Origin: CADEEN01 sp963706685
GTDB taxonomy: Bacteria > Pseudomonadota > Gammaproteobacteria > Burkholderiales > Burkholderiaceae_C
Reading direction: 5' to 3'
Assembly (NCBI GenBank): GCA_963706685.1
Contig: CAVPMY010000004.1
Span: 186,001-250,000, forward strand
DNA: 64,000 nt
Shown here: in pieces, positions 47,201 to 60,854 of the stretch
Position numbering within the stretch: the stretch's first letter is position 1
Layout of the letters: every line of letters begins with the position of its first letter
Translations under genes and position numbers: made by a program
The notes under the pieces: model-generated
What the model saw: only the letters and a program-made list of their open reading frames with translations
Database searches by the model: none
Told to the model about the DNA's origin: nothing

Positions 47201-48516
47201 AGCACCGGCTCGAAGGCCTGGATGCCCAGGCGGTGCAGCGTCGGTGCACGATTCAAGAGCACCGGATGCTCCTTGATGACCTCTTCGAGGATGTCCCAGA
47301 CCACCGGCGTGCCGGCTTCGACTTCCTTCTTCGCCGCCTTGATCGTGGTCGCAATGCCCATCGCTTCCAGGCGCGAGAAGATGAACGGCTTGAACAGTTC
47401 GAGCGCCATCAGCTTGGGCAGGCCGCACTGGTGCAGCTTGAGCGTCGGCCCGACCACGATCACCGAGCGGCCCGAGTAGTCGACGCGCTTGCCCAGCAGG
47501 TTCTGGCGGAAGCGGCCGCTCTTGCCCTTGATCATGTCGGCCAGCGACTTCAACGCGCGCTTGTTCGCGCCCGTCATGGCCTTGCCGCGGCGACCGTTGT
47601 CGAGCAGCGAATCCACCGCCTCCTGCAGCATGCGCTTTTCGTTGCGCACGATGATCTCGGGCGCCTTCAACTCCAACAGACGCGCCAGGCGGTTGTTGCG
47701 GTTGATGACGCGGCGATAGAGGTCGTTCAGGTCCGACGTCGCGAAGCGGCCGCCGTCGAGCGGCACCAGCGGACGCAGGTCCGGCGGCAGCACCGGCAGC
47801 ACGTCCATCACCATCCACTGCGGCTTGATGCCCGAGCGCTTGAACGCCTCCATGACCTTCAGGCGCTTGCTGTTCTTCTTGATCTTCAGCTCGCTGCCGG
47901 TCATGTCATTGCGCAGCTTGTCGATCTCGACATCGAGGTCGATCTCTTCCAACAGCTTCTTCACGCCCTCGGCGCCCATCAGCGCGATGAACTCGTCGCC
48001 GAATTCGGTGCGCTTGGCATCGAAATCGTCCTCGCTCATGATCGAGAACTTCTTCAGCGGCGTCATGCCGGGGTCGACGACGACATAGGCTTCGAAGTAC
48101 AGCACGCGCTCGATGTCGCGCAGCGTCATGTCGAGCACCAGGCCCAGGCGGCTGGGCAGGCTCTTCAGGAACCAGATGTGTGCGCAAGGCGCGGCCAGGT
48201 CGATGTGACCCATGCGGTCGCGCCGCACCTTGGTCTGCGTGACCTCGACGCCGCACTTCTCGCAGATCACGCCGCGGTGCTTCAGGCGCTTGTACTTGCC
48301 GCACAGGCACTCGTAGTCCTTGATCGGGCCGAAGATCTTGGCGCAGAACAGGCCGTCGCGTTCCGGCTTGAACGTCCGGTAGTTGATGGTCTCGGGCTTC
48401 TTCACCTCGCCGAACGACCAGGAACGAATCTTTTCGGGAGACGCCAGGCCGATCTTGATGGCATCGAAATGCTCATCCGGGGTGAATTGCTTGAAAAGGT
48501 CGAGTAGTCCCTTCAT
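44263..48516 (-). CDS. rpoC: RNA polymerase subunit beta'
   Basis: Catalytic subunit of RNA polymerase, 1417 aa (Escherichia coli 1407). The N-terminal zinc ribbon (ECLCGKYKRLKHRGVICEKC), the catalytic magnesium loop NADFDGDQMAVHVPLSIEAQ, the second zinc site (CNTRYGICGKCYGRDLGRGG) and a Ser/Ala-rich C-terminal tail are all visible. The frame is uninterrupted. It follows rpoB after a 133-base gap that holds a GC-rich repeat. Confidence 0.99.
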   Translation of the reverse strand: MKGLLDLFKQFTPDEHFDAIKIGLASPEKIRSWSFGEVKKPETINYRTFKPERDGLFCAKIFGPIKDYECLCGKYKRLKHRGVICEKCGVEVTQTKVRRDRMGHIDLAAPCAHIWFLKSLPSRLGLVLDMTLRDIERVLYFEAYVVVDPGMTPLKKFSIMSEDDFDAKRTEFGDEFIALMGAEGVKKLLEEIDLDVEIDKLRNDMTGSELKIKKNSKRLKVMEAFKRSGIKPQWMVMDVLPVLPPDLRPLVPLDGGRFATSDLNDLYRRVINRNNRLARLLELKAPEIIVRNEKRMLQEAVDSLLDNGRRGKAMTGANKRALKSLADMIKGKSGRFRQNLLGKRVDYSGRSVIVVGPTLKLHQCGLPKLMALELFKPFIFSRLEAMGIATTIKAAKKEVEAGTPVVWDILEEVIKEHPVLLNRAPTLHRLGIQAFEPVLIEGKAIQLHPLVCAAFNADFDGDQMAVHVPLSIEAQMEARTLMLASNNVLFPASGEPSIVPSQDVVLGLYYATRERINAKGEGMMFSDVSEMIRALENGMVEVTSKIAVRLPEYSKDADGEWVSTPKLVDTTVGRALLSEILPRGLPFSNLNKALKKKEISKLINISFRKCGLKETVVFADKLLQSGFKLATRAGISIAIDDMLVPKEKPGLIERAEKEVKEIEQQYVSGLVTAGERYNKVVDIWGKTGDEVGRVMMSQLAKQKVQDRHGKEVDQESFNSIYMMADSGARGSAAQIRQLAGMRGLMAKPDGSIIETPITANFREGLNVLQYFISTHGARKGLADTALKTANSGYLTRRLVDVTQDLVVTEEDCGTEHGFNTRALVEGGEVIESLRDRILGRVSAVEVLHPESQQPLIGAGQMLDEEALDAIEAAGVDEVKVRTPLTCNTRYGICGKCYGRDLGRGGLVNTGEAVGVIAAQSIGEPGTQLTMRTFHIGGAASRAAVANSVEAKSDGHISFNPTMRYVSNGKGELVVISRSGEIIVLDPHGRERERHKVPYGATLGVKADQQLKAGTVLATWDPLTRPIITEFAGKAKFENVEEGVTVAKQMDEVTGLSTLVVIDPKRRGAIKVVRPQVKLLDVAGNEVKIPGTDHSVTIGFPVGALIQVRDGQDLSTGEVLARIPVEGQKTRDITGGLPRVAELFEARSPKDAGSLAEVTGTVSFGKETKGKNRLQITDPDGHVHEQLVPKEKNILVHEGQVVNKGELVVDGAADPQDILRLLGIEELARYIVDEVQDVYRLQGVKINDKHIEVIVRQMLRRVQIANPGDSSYIGGEQVERSELFDTNDRLRGEDKTVATYHDLLLGITKASLSTDSFISAASFQETTRVLTEAAIMGKRDELRGLKENVIVGRLIPAGTGMAFHQARKVKEEMDESERRAITMQEAEELAAAQLAAVDAESAATPAASATTAGDSSAE

Positions 48517-48566
48517 GGGTTTCTCCTAGATCCTGAAGTCGAATGGGTGGCAGAGCAATCAAGCGG

Positions 48567-48646
48567 GCGCCGCGGAACCGGCTTCGCCGGGCCGCTGGCG
48601 TCGCCCCCTTGAGGGGGAGCGGCGCAGCCGCTACGGGGGTGGTCGT
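48567..48646. repeat. GC-rich REP-like element between rpoB and rpoC
   Basis: Contains ccggcttcgccgg and ccccc-ttga-ggggg inverted repeats followed by agcggcgcagccgct and a G-run. This looks like the C-run/G-run repeat family seen in Burkholderiales intergenic DNA and resembles 17377-17408 and 61860-61941. Its mRNA would fold between the rpoB stop and the rpoC start. Confidence 0.6.
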
Positions 48647-48649
48647 CCA

Positions 48650-52777
<4,128 letters not shown>

Positions 52778-53081
52778 TGAAGAACTCTCCGGTGTCGATA
52801 CGCGCGCCTGGGCCCGATTGCCCGGTAGCGCGCGTTTCGCGGCAACTGCGTCATGGGTGCTTGAGGCTCACCCGTCGGTCTGGTGGTTGGCCGCTACCAA
52901 CCGCTGGCGGACAACCGAGGCATTGCACCTCAGTCCGACCAAACCGGTTCCCTGCAGTCGAATCAGGAAACACTGCAATGCCCGAAGGCATTGCGCTGCT
53001 TCCATCGGCCGGGCTCGGCCTTGGGGCCAGCCCGCTGACCGCACAGGGTCGGGCGCAGCCCGAGCCCTGTTGCCGTCGTAC
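52778..53081 (-). promoter_or_regulatory. rplL-rpoB gap with UUCG hairpin (probable processing/attenuation region)
   Basis: These 304 bases hold no gene. On the minus strand GCAATGCC-TTCG-GGCATTGC (52994-52975) makes a perfect 8-bp stem with a cUUCGg tetraloop. Other GC-rich inverted repeats occur at about 52800-52850 and 53045-53075. In Escherichia coli the equivalent gap holds an attenuator and RNase III site that set the ratio of L7/L12 to RpoBC; the same role is inferred here. Confidence 0.6.
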
Positions 53082-53462
53082 TTACTTGACTTCGGCCTTG
53101 GCGCCGGCGTCGAGCAGCTTCTTCAGCGCAGCGTCGGCGTCGGCCTTGGGGATGGCTTCCTTGACCGGCTTGGGCGCGCCATCGACCACGTCCTTGGCCT
53201 CCTTCAGACCGAGGCCGGTGATCTCGCGCACGGCCTTGATGACGCTGACCTTGTTGGCGCCGGCTTCCAGCAGCACGACGTTGAACTCGGTCTGCTCCTC
53301 GACGGCCGCAGCGGCGCCGCCGCCGCCACCGCCGGCCGCCGGTGCAGCCATCGAGGCAGCGCTCACGCCGAACTTTTCTTCAATGGCCTTGACCAGGTCA
53401 TTGAGTTCCATCACCGACATGCCGTCCAGGGCGGTCAGGAATGCGTCTTTATCGAATGCCAT
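53082..53462 (-). CDS. rplL: 50S ribosomal protein L7/L12
   Basis: Stalk protein that recruits translation factors; present in four or more copies per ribosome. 126 aa: FLTALDGMSVMELNDLVKAI at the N-terminal dimer domain, an Ala/Gly hinge (AAPAAGGGGGGAAAA) and the C-terminal domain KVSVIKAVREITGLGLKEAK. It starts 49 bases after rplJ. Confidence 0.98.
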   Translation of the reverse strand: MAFDKDAFLTALDGMSVMELNDLVKAIEEKFGVSAASMAAPAAGGGGGGAAAAVEEQTEFNVVLLEAGANKVSVIKAVREITGLGLKEAKDVVDGAPKPVKEAIPKADADAALKKLLDAGAKAEVK

Positions 53463-53511
53463 TTGGGGTTCCTCGGAAACTTTGAAAGATTGAACTGAAT
53501 GAAAGACGTGC

Positions 53512-54039
53512 TCAAGCGGCCGGCGCCTCGGCGGCGACTGCCTCCGCTGCGCCTTCGCCCTTCTTGGCGGCCAACGCGGCGACGACAGCGGCCATGCGCT
53601 GCACGGGGCTCATGAGCAGGCCGGCGATCTGGGACAGCAAGACTTCCTTGCTGGGGATCGCGGCCAGCGCCTTGACGCCGTTGGCGTCGAGGGCCTTGCC
53701 CGCGTAGGCACCCGCCTTGATGACGAGCTTGTCGTTGCCTTTGGCAAAGTCGGCGATGACTTTGGCCGCGGCGACGGCGTCTGCCGAAAATCCGTAGATC
53801 AGCGGGCCGGCCATGGACTCCGCGGCCACCTCGAACGGGGTGCCGGTGACGGCGCGACGGGCCAGCGAATTCTTCAGGACATGAAGATAGACGCCCTTGG
53901 CCCGCGCGTCGGCGCGCAGCTTGTTCAGGTGCTCCACGGTGAGGCCACGGTACTCGGCCAGCGCCAGCGTCTGCGAGCGCGCCACTTGCGCGCTCACATC
54001 GGCCACCACGGCTGCTTTCTCGTTGCGATTGAGACTCAA
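53512..54039 (-). CDS. rplJ: 50S ribosomal protein L10
   Basis: Base of the ribosomal stalk, 175 aa. The product begins SLNRNEKAAVVADVSAQVAR when read from TTG 54039, which has gaggag nine bases upstream; codons further upstream would extend into the leader and are discarded. Other landmarks are LALAEYRGLTVEHLNKLRAD, VLKNSLARRAVTGTPF and a C-terminal Ala-rich helix that binds L7/L12. A conserved L10 leader structure precedes it. Confidence 0.95.
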   Translation of the reverse strand: MSLNRNEKAAVVADVSAQVARSQTLALAEYRGLTVEHLNKLRADARAKGVYLHVLKNSLARRAVTGTPFEVAAESMAGPLIYGFSADAVAAAKVIADFAKGNDKLVIKAGAYAGKALDANGVKALAAIPSKEVLLSQIAGLLMSPVQRMAAVVAALAAKKGEGAAEAVAAEAPAA

Positions 54040-54143
54040 GGTCTGCTCCTCACTATCAAAACAGTGTCTTGGCGGCTTGCGCCTTGTCGACACACCCAGC
54101 GACCTTGCTGCCTCGGAACCTCGATTCCTTCGACAGCGGGGAC

Positions 54144-54218
54144 GCCATCTGCGCTGGCTTTCGAGTCTTTCGACCCTTGCTTAGGAGGTTTTCACCTCAC
54201 CAGCGGTCTTTGACGGCC
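54144..54218 (-). promoter_or_regulatory. Ribosomal protein L10 leader (autoregulatory RNA)
   Basis: On the minus strand GCCGTC, AAAGACCGCTGG, hairpin GAGGT-GAAA-ACCTC (GNRA loop) and then CCAGCG and GATGGC. The arms GCCGTC/GATGGC and CGCTGG/CCAGCG pair, reproducing the layout of the L10 leader in which excess L10-L7/L12 complex represses rplJ. The segment CCGTCAAAGACNGC matches the Escherichia coli leader as I recall it. It lies between rplA and rplJ (gap 54040-54257). Confidence 0.75.
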
Positions 54219-54257
54219 TGCGATCGGTTTCCCGGCCGCAGCCCACCAATTCCTTGC

Positions 54258-54971
54258 TTACTGCTGCACAGCGGCCGCGGCGTTGATCGTCGAAACGTCC
54301 ACGCGCGCGCCCACGCCCATCGTCGATGAGAGCGCCATCTTCTTCAGGTAGATGCCTTTGCTCGACGCCGGCTTGGCTTTGTTCAATGCATCCACCAGCG
54401 CCACCAGGTTGCCCTGCAGCTTGTCGCTGGCGAACGAGCGGCGGCCGATCGTGGAATGCACGATGCCGGCCTTGTCAACGCGAAACTGCACCTGGCCGGC
54501 CTTGGCGTTCTTGACCGCGGTGGCCACATCGGCCGTCACCGTGCCGACCTTCGGGTTGGGCATCAGGCCGCGCGGGCCCAGCACCTGACCCAACGTACCG
54601 ACGATACGCATCGTGTCCGGCGACGCGATCACGATATCGAAGTCCATCTTGCCGGCCTTGATCTCGGCGGCCAGATCGTCCATGCCGACGATGTCGGCGC
54701 CGGCAGCTTTGGCCTCTTCGGCCTTTGCGCCCTGCGCAAACACCGCCACGCGCTTGGTCTTGCCGGTGCCGTTGGGCAGCACCACGGCGCCGCGAACGAC
54801 CTGGTCGGACTTCTTGGCGTCAATGCCCAGCTGCACGGCGACGTCGATCGACTCGTCGAACTTCGCGGTGGCGTAGAGCTTCACCAATTCGAGCGCGTCG
54901 GTCACGGCATAGAGCTTGTCGCTGTCGACCTTGCCTTTCAGGGCTTTTTGCTTTTTCGTGAGTTGGGTCAT
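54258..54971 (-). CDS. rplA: 50S ribosomal protein L1
   Basis: L1-stalk protein and, in enterobacteria, translational repressor of rplKA. 237 aa: MTQLTKKQKALKGKVDSDKL, VQLGIDAKKSDQVVRGAVVL, PNGTGKTKRVAVFAQGAKAE and PNPKVGTVTADVATAVKNAK. It starts two bases after rplK. Confidence 0.98.
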   Translation of the reverse strand: MTQLTKKQKALKGKVDSDKLYAVTDALELVKLYATAKFDESIDVAVQLGIDAKKSDQVVRGAVVLPNGTGKTKRVAVFAQGAKAEEAKAAGADIVGMDDLAAEIKAGKMDFDIVIASPDTMRIVGTLGQVLGPRGLMPNPKVGTVTADVATAVKNAKAGQVQFRVDKAGIVHSTIGRRSFASDKLQGNLVALVDALNKAKPASSKGIYLKKMALSSTMGVGARVDVSTINAAAAVQQ

Positions 54972-54973
54972 GG

Positions 54974-55405
54974 TCAGACTCCTTCGACCGTCACGCCCAT
55001 CGAGCGGGCGGAGCCGGCGATGGTACGCACCGCCGCGTCGAGGTCAGCGGCTGACAGATCTTTCATCTTCAGCTTCGCGATCTCTTCGACCTGGGCGCGC
55101 GTCAGCGTGCCGACCTTGTCGACGTGCGGCTTGCTCGAACCCTTTGCCAGTTTGATCGCCTTCTTGATCAGCACGGTGGCCGGCGGCGTCTTCAGGATGA
55201 AGGTGAACGACTTGTCCGCAAATGCGGTGATCACCACCGGCAGCATCAGGCCCGGCTCCATCGACTGCGTCTGCGCGTTGAACGCCTTGCAGAACTCCAT
55301 GATGTTCAGGCCGCGCTGACCGAGCGCGGGGCCCACCGGCGGCGACGGGTTCGCTTTGCCTGCCGGAATCTGCAGCTTGATAAAGCCGACGATCTTCTTT
55401 GCCAT
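54974..55405 (-). CDS. rplK: 50S ribosomal protein L11
   Basis: Factor-centre protein needed for stringent-response sensing, 143 aa: KIVGFIKLQIPAGKANPSPP, VGPALGQRGLNIMEFCKAFN and LTRAQVEEIAKLKMKDLSAA. The proline pair at the thiostrepton site (PSPPVGP) is wild-type. It lies 65 bases after nusG. Confidence 0.98.
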   Translation of the reverse strand: MAKKIVGFIKLQIPAGKANPSPPVGPALGQRGLNIMEFCKAFNAQTQSMEPGLMLPVVITAFADKSFTFILKTPPATVLIKKAIKLAKGSSKPHVDKVGTLTRAQVEEIAKLKMKDLSAADLDAAVRTIAGSARSMGVTVEGV

Positions 55406-55470
55406 CAGTGGCTCCTAATGCGAGTGCAAGCGCTTGGCCACGGTGGGCAAGCTCCTCGCGGGTTGAAAAA

Positions 55471-56058
55471 TCAAACCTTCTCGACCTGCGCGAAGTCCAG
55501 CTCCACCGGTGTCGCGCGACCGAAAATCGTGACGCTGACCCGCACCTTGGACTTCTCGTAGTTCACGTCCTCGACGGCACCGTTGAAGTCAGTGAAAGGG
55601 CCGTCCTTGACACGCACCAATTCGCCCACCACCCACTCGACCTTGGGTTTGGGTTTCTCGATGCCTTCCTGCATCTGGTTGACGATCTTCATGACCTCGG
55701 CCTCGGAGATCGGCGCCGGCCGGTTCTTGGCGCCACCGACGAAGCCGGTGACCTTGCTGGTGTGCTTGACCAAGTGCCAAGTCTCGTCATCCATCAACAT
55801 CTCGACCAGCACATAGCCGGGGAAGAAGCGGCGCTCGGAGACCGACTTCTTGCCGTTTTTCAGCTCCACCACTTCTTCGGTCGGCACCAGGATGCGGCCG
55901 AACTTCGATTGCATGCCGGCGCGCTCGATGCGCTCGCGAATATTGCGCTCGACGGCCTTCTCCATGCCGGAATAGGCATGCACCACGTACCAGCGCAGCT
56001 TGCTGGCGCTGTCGGCACCCGACTCGACCGGGTTTGCTGCTGCTTGCATGTCGCTCAT
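55471..56058 (-). CDS. nusG: Transcription termination/antitermination protein NusG
   Basis: RNA-polymerase-bound factor linking polymerase to Rho or S10; 195 aa. The NGN domain shows LRWYVVHAYSGMEKAVERNI and RRFFPGYVLVEMLMDDETWH; the KOW domain VGELVRVKDGPFTDFNGAVE completes it. The N-terminus (MSDMQAAANPVESGADSASK) is about 15 residues longer than usual. It follows secE after 15 bases. Confidence 0.98.
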   Translation of the reverse strand: MSDMQAAANPVESGADSASKLRWYVVHAYSGMEKAVERNIRERIERAGMQSKFGRILVPTEEVVELKNGKKSVSERRFFPGYVLVEMLMDDETWHLVKHTSKVTGFVGGAKNRPAPISEAEVMKIVNQMQEGIEKPKPKVEWVVGELVRVKDGPFTDFNGAVEDVNYEKSKVRVSVTIFGRATPVELDFAQVEKV

Positions 56059-56073
56059 CTCTCGATCCGTCCT

Positions 56074-56463
56074 TCAGCGCTTCCAACCCAGAAGCAAGTC
56101 GTAAAGCACCCACTCCACCGTCTTGTCCGTCAGCCACAGCAGCAGCGCCATGACGACGACGAAGGCAAACACATAGCCGGTCATCTGCAGCGATTCCTTG
56201 CGGCTCGGCCAGACCACCTTGCCGACCTCGCGCCACGAATCTCGGCCGAAGGCGATCAGCTGCTTGCCCGTTTCCGACGTGAAGAAGGTCGCCACCGCAG
56301 CGGCCAACAACACCGCGAGCGCCACCCAGCGCATCCAGGCATCGCCCTTGACCAGGTAGAAGGCCGCGACGGCGCCCATCACCAGCAGCACGGCAACGCC
56401 CAGCTTGGCTTTGTCCGCGCCGGTGGAAACGGTTTCGACTTGTGGGTTGCTGCCGGTACTCAT
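56074..56463 (-). CDS. secE: Protein translocase subunit SecE
   Basis: Clamp subunit of the Sec channel, 129 aa with three membrane helices as in Escherichia coli. KLGVAVLLVMGAVAAFYLVK and ALAVLLAAAVATFFTSETGK are helices 1 and 2; the conserved amphipathic motif is EVGKVVWPSRKESLQMTGYV, followed by helix 3. ATG 56463 (MSTGSNPQVETVSTG) is preferred to an upstream in-frame start near the tRNA. Confidence 0.95.
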   Translation of the reverse strand: MSTGSNPQVETVSTGADKAKLGVAVLLVMGAVAAFYLVKGDAWMRWVALAVLLAAAVATFFTSETGKQLIAFGRDSWREVGKVVWPSRKESLQMTGYVFAFVVVMALLLWLTDKTVEWVLYDLLLGWKR

Positions 56464-56536
56464 TGAATTCAAAGGCAAAGCCCGCATGACGCGGGCCGCG
56501 GTAGTGGAGTGTCTGAACGGATCGACTTCTATCGGG

Positions 56537-56612
56537 TGGCAGGGGCAGAGGGTCTCGAACCCCCAACCTTCGGTTTTGGAGACCGACGCTCTGCCAATTG
56601 AGCTATGCCCCT
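56537..56612 (-). tRNA. tRNA-Trp (CCA)
   Basis: 76-base cloverleaf with encoded CCA: 5' AGGGGCATAGCTCAATTGGC, anticodon loop CTCCAAA with anticodon CCA, T-arm GGGGGTTCGAGACCCTC. It lies between tuf copy 2 (7 bases) and secE, as in many proteobacteria. Confidence 0.97.
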
Positions 56613-56619
56613 ATACCCA

Positions 56620-57810
<1,191 letters not shown>

Positions 57811-57882
57811 TTGCGCGCTCCTGCTGCGTCAGAAGAAGAGGTTTGCAGTTGAACCGTTTGAATTGACTCGCTTCGTTTCGAT

Positions 57883-57957
<75 letters not shown>

Positions 57958-58055
57958 ATCGACACGGGGCTGGACACTGTTGCTGACTGCCTTGCGTATG
58001 TCCAAGCCGGTGGCGACTGGTCTGTCTACTTTCGTCTTGCGTGCTCGTTAGGTCA

Positions 58056-58129
58056 TGGAGCGGGAGACGGGAATCGAACCCGCGTCATTAGCTTGGAAGG
58101 CTAGGGTTCTGCCATTGAACTACTCCCGC
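58056..58129 (-). tRNA. tRNA-Gly (TCC)
   Basis: 74-base cloverleaf with encoded CCA: 5' GCGGGAGTAGTTCAATGGCA, anticodon loop CTTCCAA (anticodon TCC), T-arm GCGGGTTCGATTCCCGT. The 98 bases to tRNA-Thr show no further gene. Confidence 0.97.
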
Positions 58130-58168
58130 CACGGAGTCGTTTGCCTTTCACTCTTTGTTCTCATCGCC

Positions 58169-58254
58169 TGGTGGAGGAGGCTGGATTCGAACCAGCGTAG
58201 GCGTAAGCCAACAGATTTACAGTCTGCCCCCTTTAGCCACTCGGGCACCCCTCC
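58169..58254 (-). tRNA. tRNA-Tyr (GTA)
   Basis: 86-base class II tRNA with a long variable arm and encoded CCA: 5' GGAGGGGTGCCCGAGTGGCT, anticodon loop CTGTAAA (anticodon GTA), T-arm CTGGTTCGAATCCAG. It is the first gene of the tRNA-tuf-secE run. A TATACT -10-like box lies at 58274-58269 on the minus strand, without a good -35. Confidence 0.97.
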
Positions 58255-58313
58255 GCGGCGAACCGCGAAGTATAGCAGTGGCGTGAGCTTCTCCCGGTCT
58301 GGGGGCAGGGCAA

Positions 58314-59024
58314 TCAGTCGAGAGCCCAGTCGATCGGCGCTTGGCCGTGGTCGGCCAGGAATCGGTTGGCAGCACTGAAGTGGCCACAACCCAGAAAGGG
58401 CAGTGGGCCACGGCGCGCCGACAGCGGCGACGGATGGTTGGCCTGGAACACACCATGTTGGCCGGCAGACAGCGGCCAAGCCGCCTTGGCCTGTGCGTGA
58501 GCGCCCCAGAGCATGAACACCTTGGGCGATCCATGTTGAGACACAGACTGCACAATACAGTCAGTGAGTGCTTCCCATCCTTGCCTCGCGTGGCTGGCCG
58601 GACGACCCGCTTCGACTGTCAGGCAGGTGTTGAGCAACAGCACGCCTTGACGTGCCCAGTGGACCAAGTGGCCCTGCCGCGGCAGGGCCACTTGGAGATC
58701 GCGGTGCAACTCCATGAACACGTTGCGCAAGCTGGGAGGAAGGCGCTGACCGGCCGGCACCGAAAACGCCAGCCCCTCGGCCTGGCCCGCACCATGGTAC
58801 GGATCCTGACCGAGGATCACCACGCGGACCTGATCACGCGGCGTCAGCGCGAGCGCCTGCAGCACCTGCGCCGGATAGATGGTCGCGCCCTGCGCCTGTC
58901 GCTCGGAGACGAAGGCTTCGAGCTGGCGCCCGGCAGCCGTCTCCCGCCACGCCTGAACAATGCTCGCCCATGACGGCGCGGCCCGGTCGAGCACATGAGC
59001 CAATGGCTCGCTGAGCGCGTTCAC
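58314..59024 (-). CDS. ung: Uracil-DNA glycosylase
   Basis: Base-excision repair enzyme that removes uracil from DNA; 236 aa. The water-activating motif GQDPYHGAGQAEGLAFSVP, the uracil-binding LLNTCLTVEAGRPASHA and the leucine-loop NHPSPLSARRGPLPFLGCGH are intact. GTG 59024 overlaps the trpC stop as GTGA, so it is coupled to the trp genes; this trpC-ung linkage is common in Burkholderiales. Confidence 0.96.
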   Translation of the reverse strand: MNALSEPLAHVLDRAAPSWASIVQAWRETAAGRQLEAFVSERQAQGATIYPAQVLQALALTPRDQVRVVILGQDPYHGAGQAEGLAFSVPAGQRLPPSLRNVFMELHRDLQVALPRQGHLVHWARQGVLLLNTCLTVEAGRPASHARQGWEALTDCIVQSVSQHGSPKVFMLWGAHAQAKAAWPLSAGQHGVFQANHPSPLSARRGPLPFLGCGHFSAANRFLADHGQAPIDWALD

Positions 59025-59809
59025 CCGAAAAGGTCGGCCAGCGCTTTGCCCGGATCCGCAGCCCGCATGAAGGCCTCGCCGACGAGGAAGGCGTTGACGT
59101 TCGCTTCGCGCATGCGGCGCACATCGGCACGCGCCAGGATGCCGGACTCGGTGACCAGCAACCTGTCCTCGGGCACCTGCGGCAGCAGGCCGAGCGTCGT
59201 CTGCAGCGAGACCTCGAAGCTGCGCAGGTTGCGGTTGTTGATGCCCACCAACGGCGTCTTCAAACGCAGCGCGCGGTCGAGTTCGGCGCCGTCGTGGACC
59301 TCGACCAACACGTCCATGCCGAGTTCGAGCGCCTGGGCCTCGAGATCCACCATCTGCGGATCGTCGAGGCAGGCCGCGATCAGCAGGATGCAATCGGCGC
59401 CCAGGGCGCGCGCTTCTGACACCTGGTAGCCGTCAATCATGAAATCCTTGCGCAGCACGGGCAACGCGCAGGCGGCGCGCGCTTGCTGCAAGGATGCGGC
59501 CGAGCCCTGAAAGAAGCGCTCGTCGGTCAGCACGGACAGGCAGGCCGCGCCGCCACGCTCATAGCTCAGGGCAATCTCAGCGGGCACAAAATGCTCGCGA
59601 AGAACCCCCTTGCTGGGGCTGGCCTTTTTCACTTCGGCGATCACCGCGGCTCGGCCGGCAACGACCTTGGCACGCAGTGCTTTCATAAAGCCACGTGAAT
59701 CGCGACGCGATTCGGCCGCTTCGCGCAACGACGCCTCGCTGCGCCGTGCCTTGGCCGCCGCGACCTCTTCGCGCTTGACCGCGACGATCCTCTGCAGGAT
59801 GTCGTTCAC
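59021..59809 (-). CDS. trpC: Indole-3-glycerol phosphate synthase
   Basis: Tryptophan pathway enzyme forming indole-3-glycerol phosphate; single-domain, 262 aa. NDILQRIVAVKREEVAAAKA at the start, VIAEVKKASPSKGVLREHFV (catalytic lysine region), LPVLRKDFMIDGYQVSEARA, LVEVHDGAELDRAL and GINNRNLRSFEVSLQTT. GTG 59809 overlaps the trpD stop (GTGA). No TrpF domain is fused. Confidence 0.96.
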   Translation of the reverse strand: MNDILQRIVAVKREEVAAAKARRSEASLREAAESRRDSRGFMKALRAKVVAGRAAVIAEVKKASPSKGVLREHFVPAEIALSYERGGAACLSVLTDERFFQGSAASLQQARAACALPVLRKDFMIDGYQVSEARALGADCILLIAACLDDPQMVDLEAQALELGMDVLVEVHDGAELDRALRLKTPLVGINNRNLRSFEVSLQTTLGLLPQVPEDRLLVTESGILARADVRRMREANVNAFLVGEAFMRAADPGKALADLFG

Positions 59810-60843
59810 TTCGGTGAGAGGCTCTTTGCCGTTTCCACGAACTGCTGCATCTTGGCCGCAGCCCGGCCCGTGGCCAGGGCATTGAGCGCCAACTTCACGC
59901 CCTCGGCCATCGATGGCGCCACGTTGGCCGCGTACAGCGCCGCGCCGGCATTGAGGGCCACGATATCGCGCGCCGGGCCGGCCTCGTTGTCGAGCACCGA
60001 GCGCACGAGGGCCAGCGACTGCGCCGGCGACTCGACCTTGAAGGTGCGGTTGCGACGCCATCGTCAGACTGAAGTCCTCCGGATGAATCTCGTACTCGCT
60101 GATCTCGCCGTCCTTGAGTTCGCCGACGAGCGTGGCCGCGCCCAGAGATATTTCATCCATGCCGTCGCGGCCATAGACGACAACGGCGTGCTCGGCGCCC
60201 AGGCGCTGCAAGGCGCGCACCTGGATGCCGACCAGGTCGGGGTGGAAAACGCCCATCAGGATGTTCGGCGCATCGGCCGGGTTGGTCAGCGGGCCGAGGA
60301 TGTTGAAGATCGTGCGCACGCCCAGCTCCTTGCGCACCGGCCCGACGTTCTTCATTGCCGGGTGGTGGTTGGGCGCAAACATGAAGCCGATGCCGGTGTC
60401 GTCGATGCGACCGCGCCACTGCCGCGGGCGTCAGGTTCATCGGCACGCCCATGGCCTCGAGCACATCGGCGCTGCCCGACTTGCTCGACACGCCGCGGTT
60501 GCCATGCTTGGACACGCGCGCGCCGCAAGCCGCGGCGACGAACATCGAGCAGGTGGAGATGTTGAAGGTGTGCGAGCTGTCGCCGCCGGTGCCGACGATA
60601 TCGACCAGGTGATTGCGATCGGCCACCACGACCTTGGTCGAGAACTCGCGCATGACCTGGGCCGCAGCGGTGATTTCGCCGATGGTTTCCTTCTTGACAC
60701 GCAGGCCGATCAGCAGTGCGGCCATCATCGGACTGCGACATCTCGCCGCTCATGATGCGGCGCATCAGCGCCAGCATCTCGTCGTGGAAGATCTCGCGGT
60801 GCTCGATGGCGCGCATCAGCGCTTCGGTGTCGGTGATTGGCAT
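59806..60843 (-). CDS. trpD: Anthranilate phosphoribosyltransferase (three frame breaks)
   Basis: Transfers phosphoribosyl to anthranilate; about 345 aa repaired. From ATG 60843 (taggag upstream) it reads MPITDTEALMRAIEHREIFH to about 60730, then the frame shifts to AALLIGLRVKKETIGEITAA with the phosphate-binding DIVGTGGDSSHTFNISTCSM and HGNRGVSSKSGSADVLEAMG. A second break near 60408 precedes MFAPNHHPAMKNVGPVRKEL and a third near 60053 precedes SVLDNEAGPARDIVALNAGA. All conserved blocks are present in order and the total length is right, so the gene is probably intact in the organism. Confidence 0.9.
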
Positions 60844-60854
60844 GGTGAGGGCTC

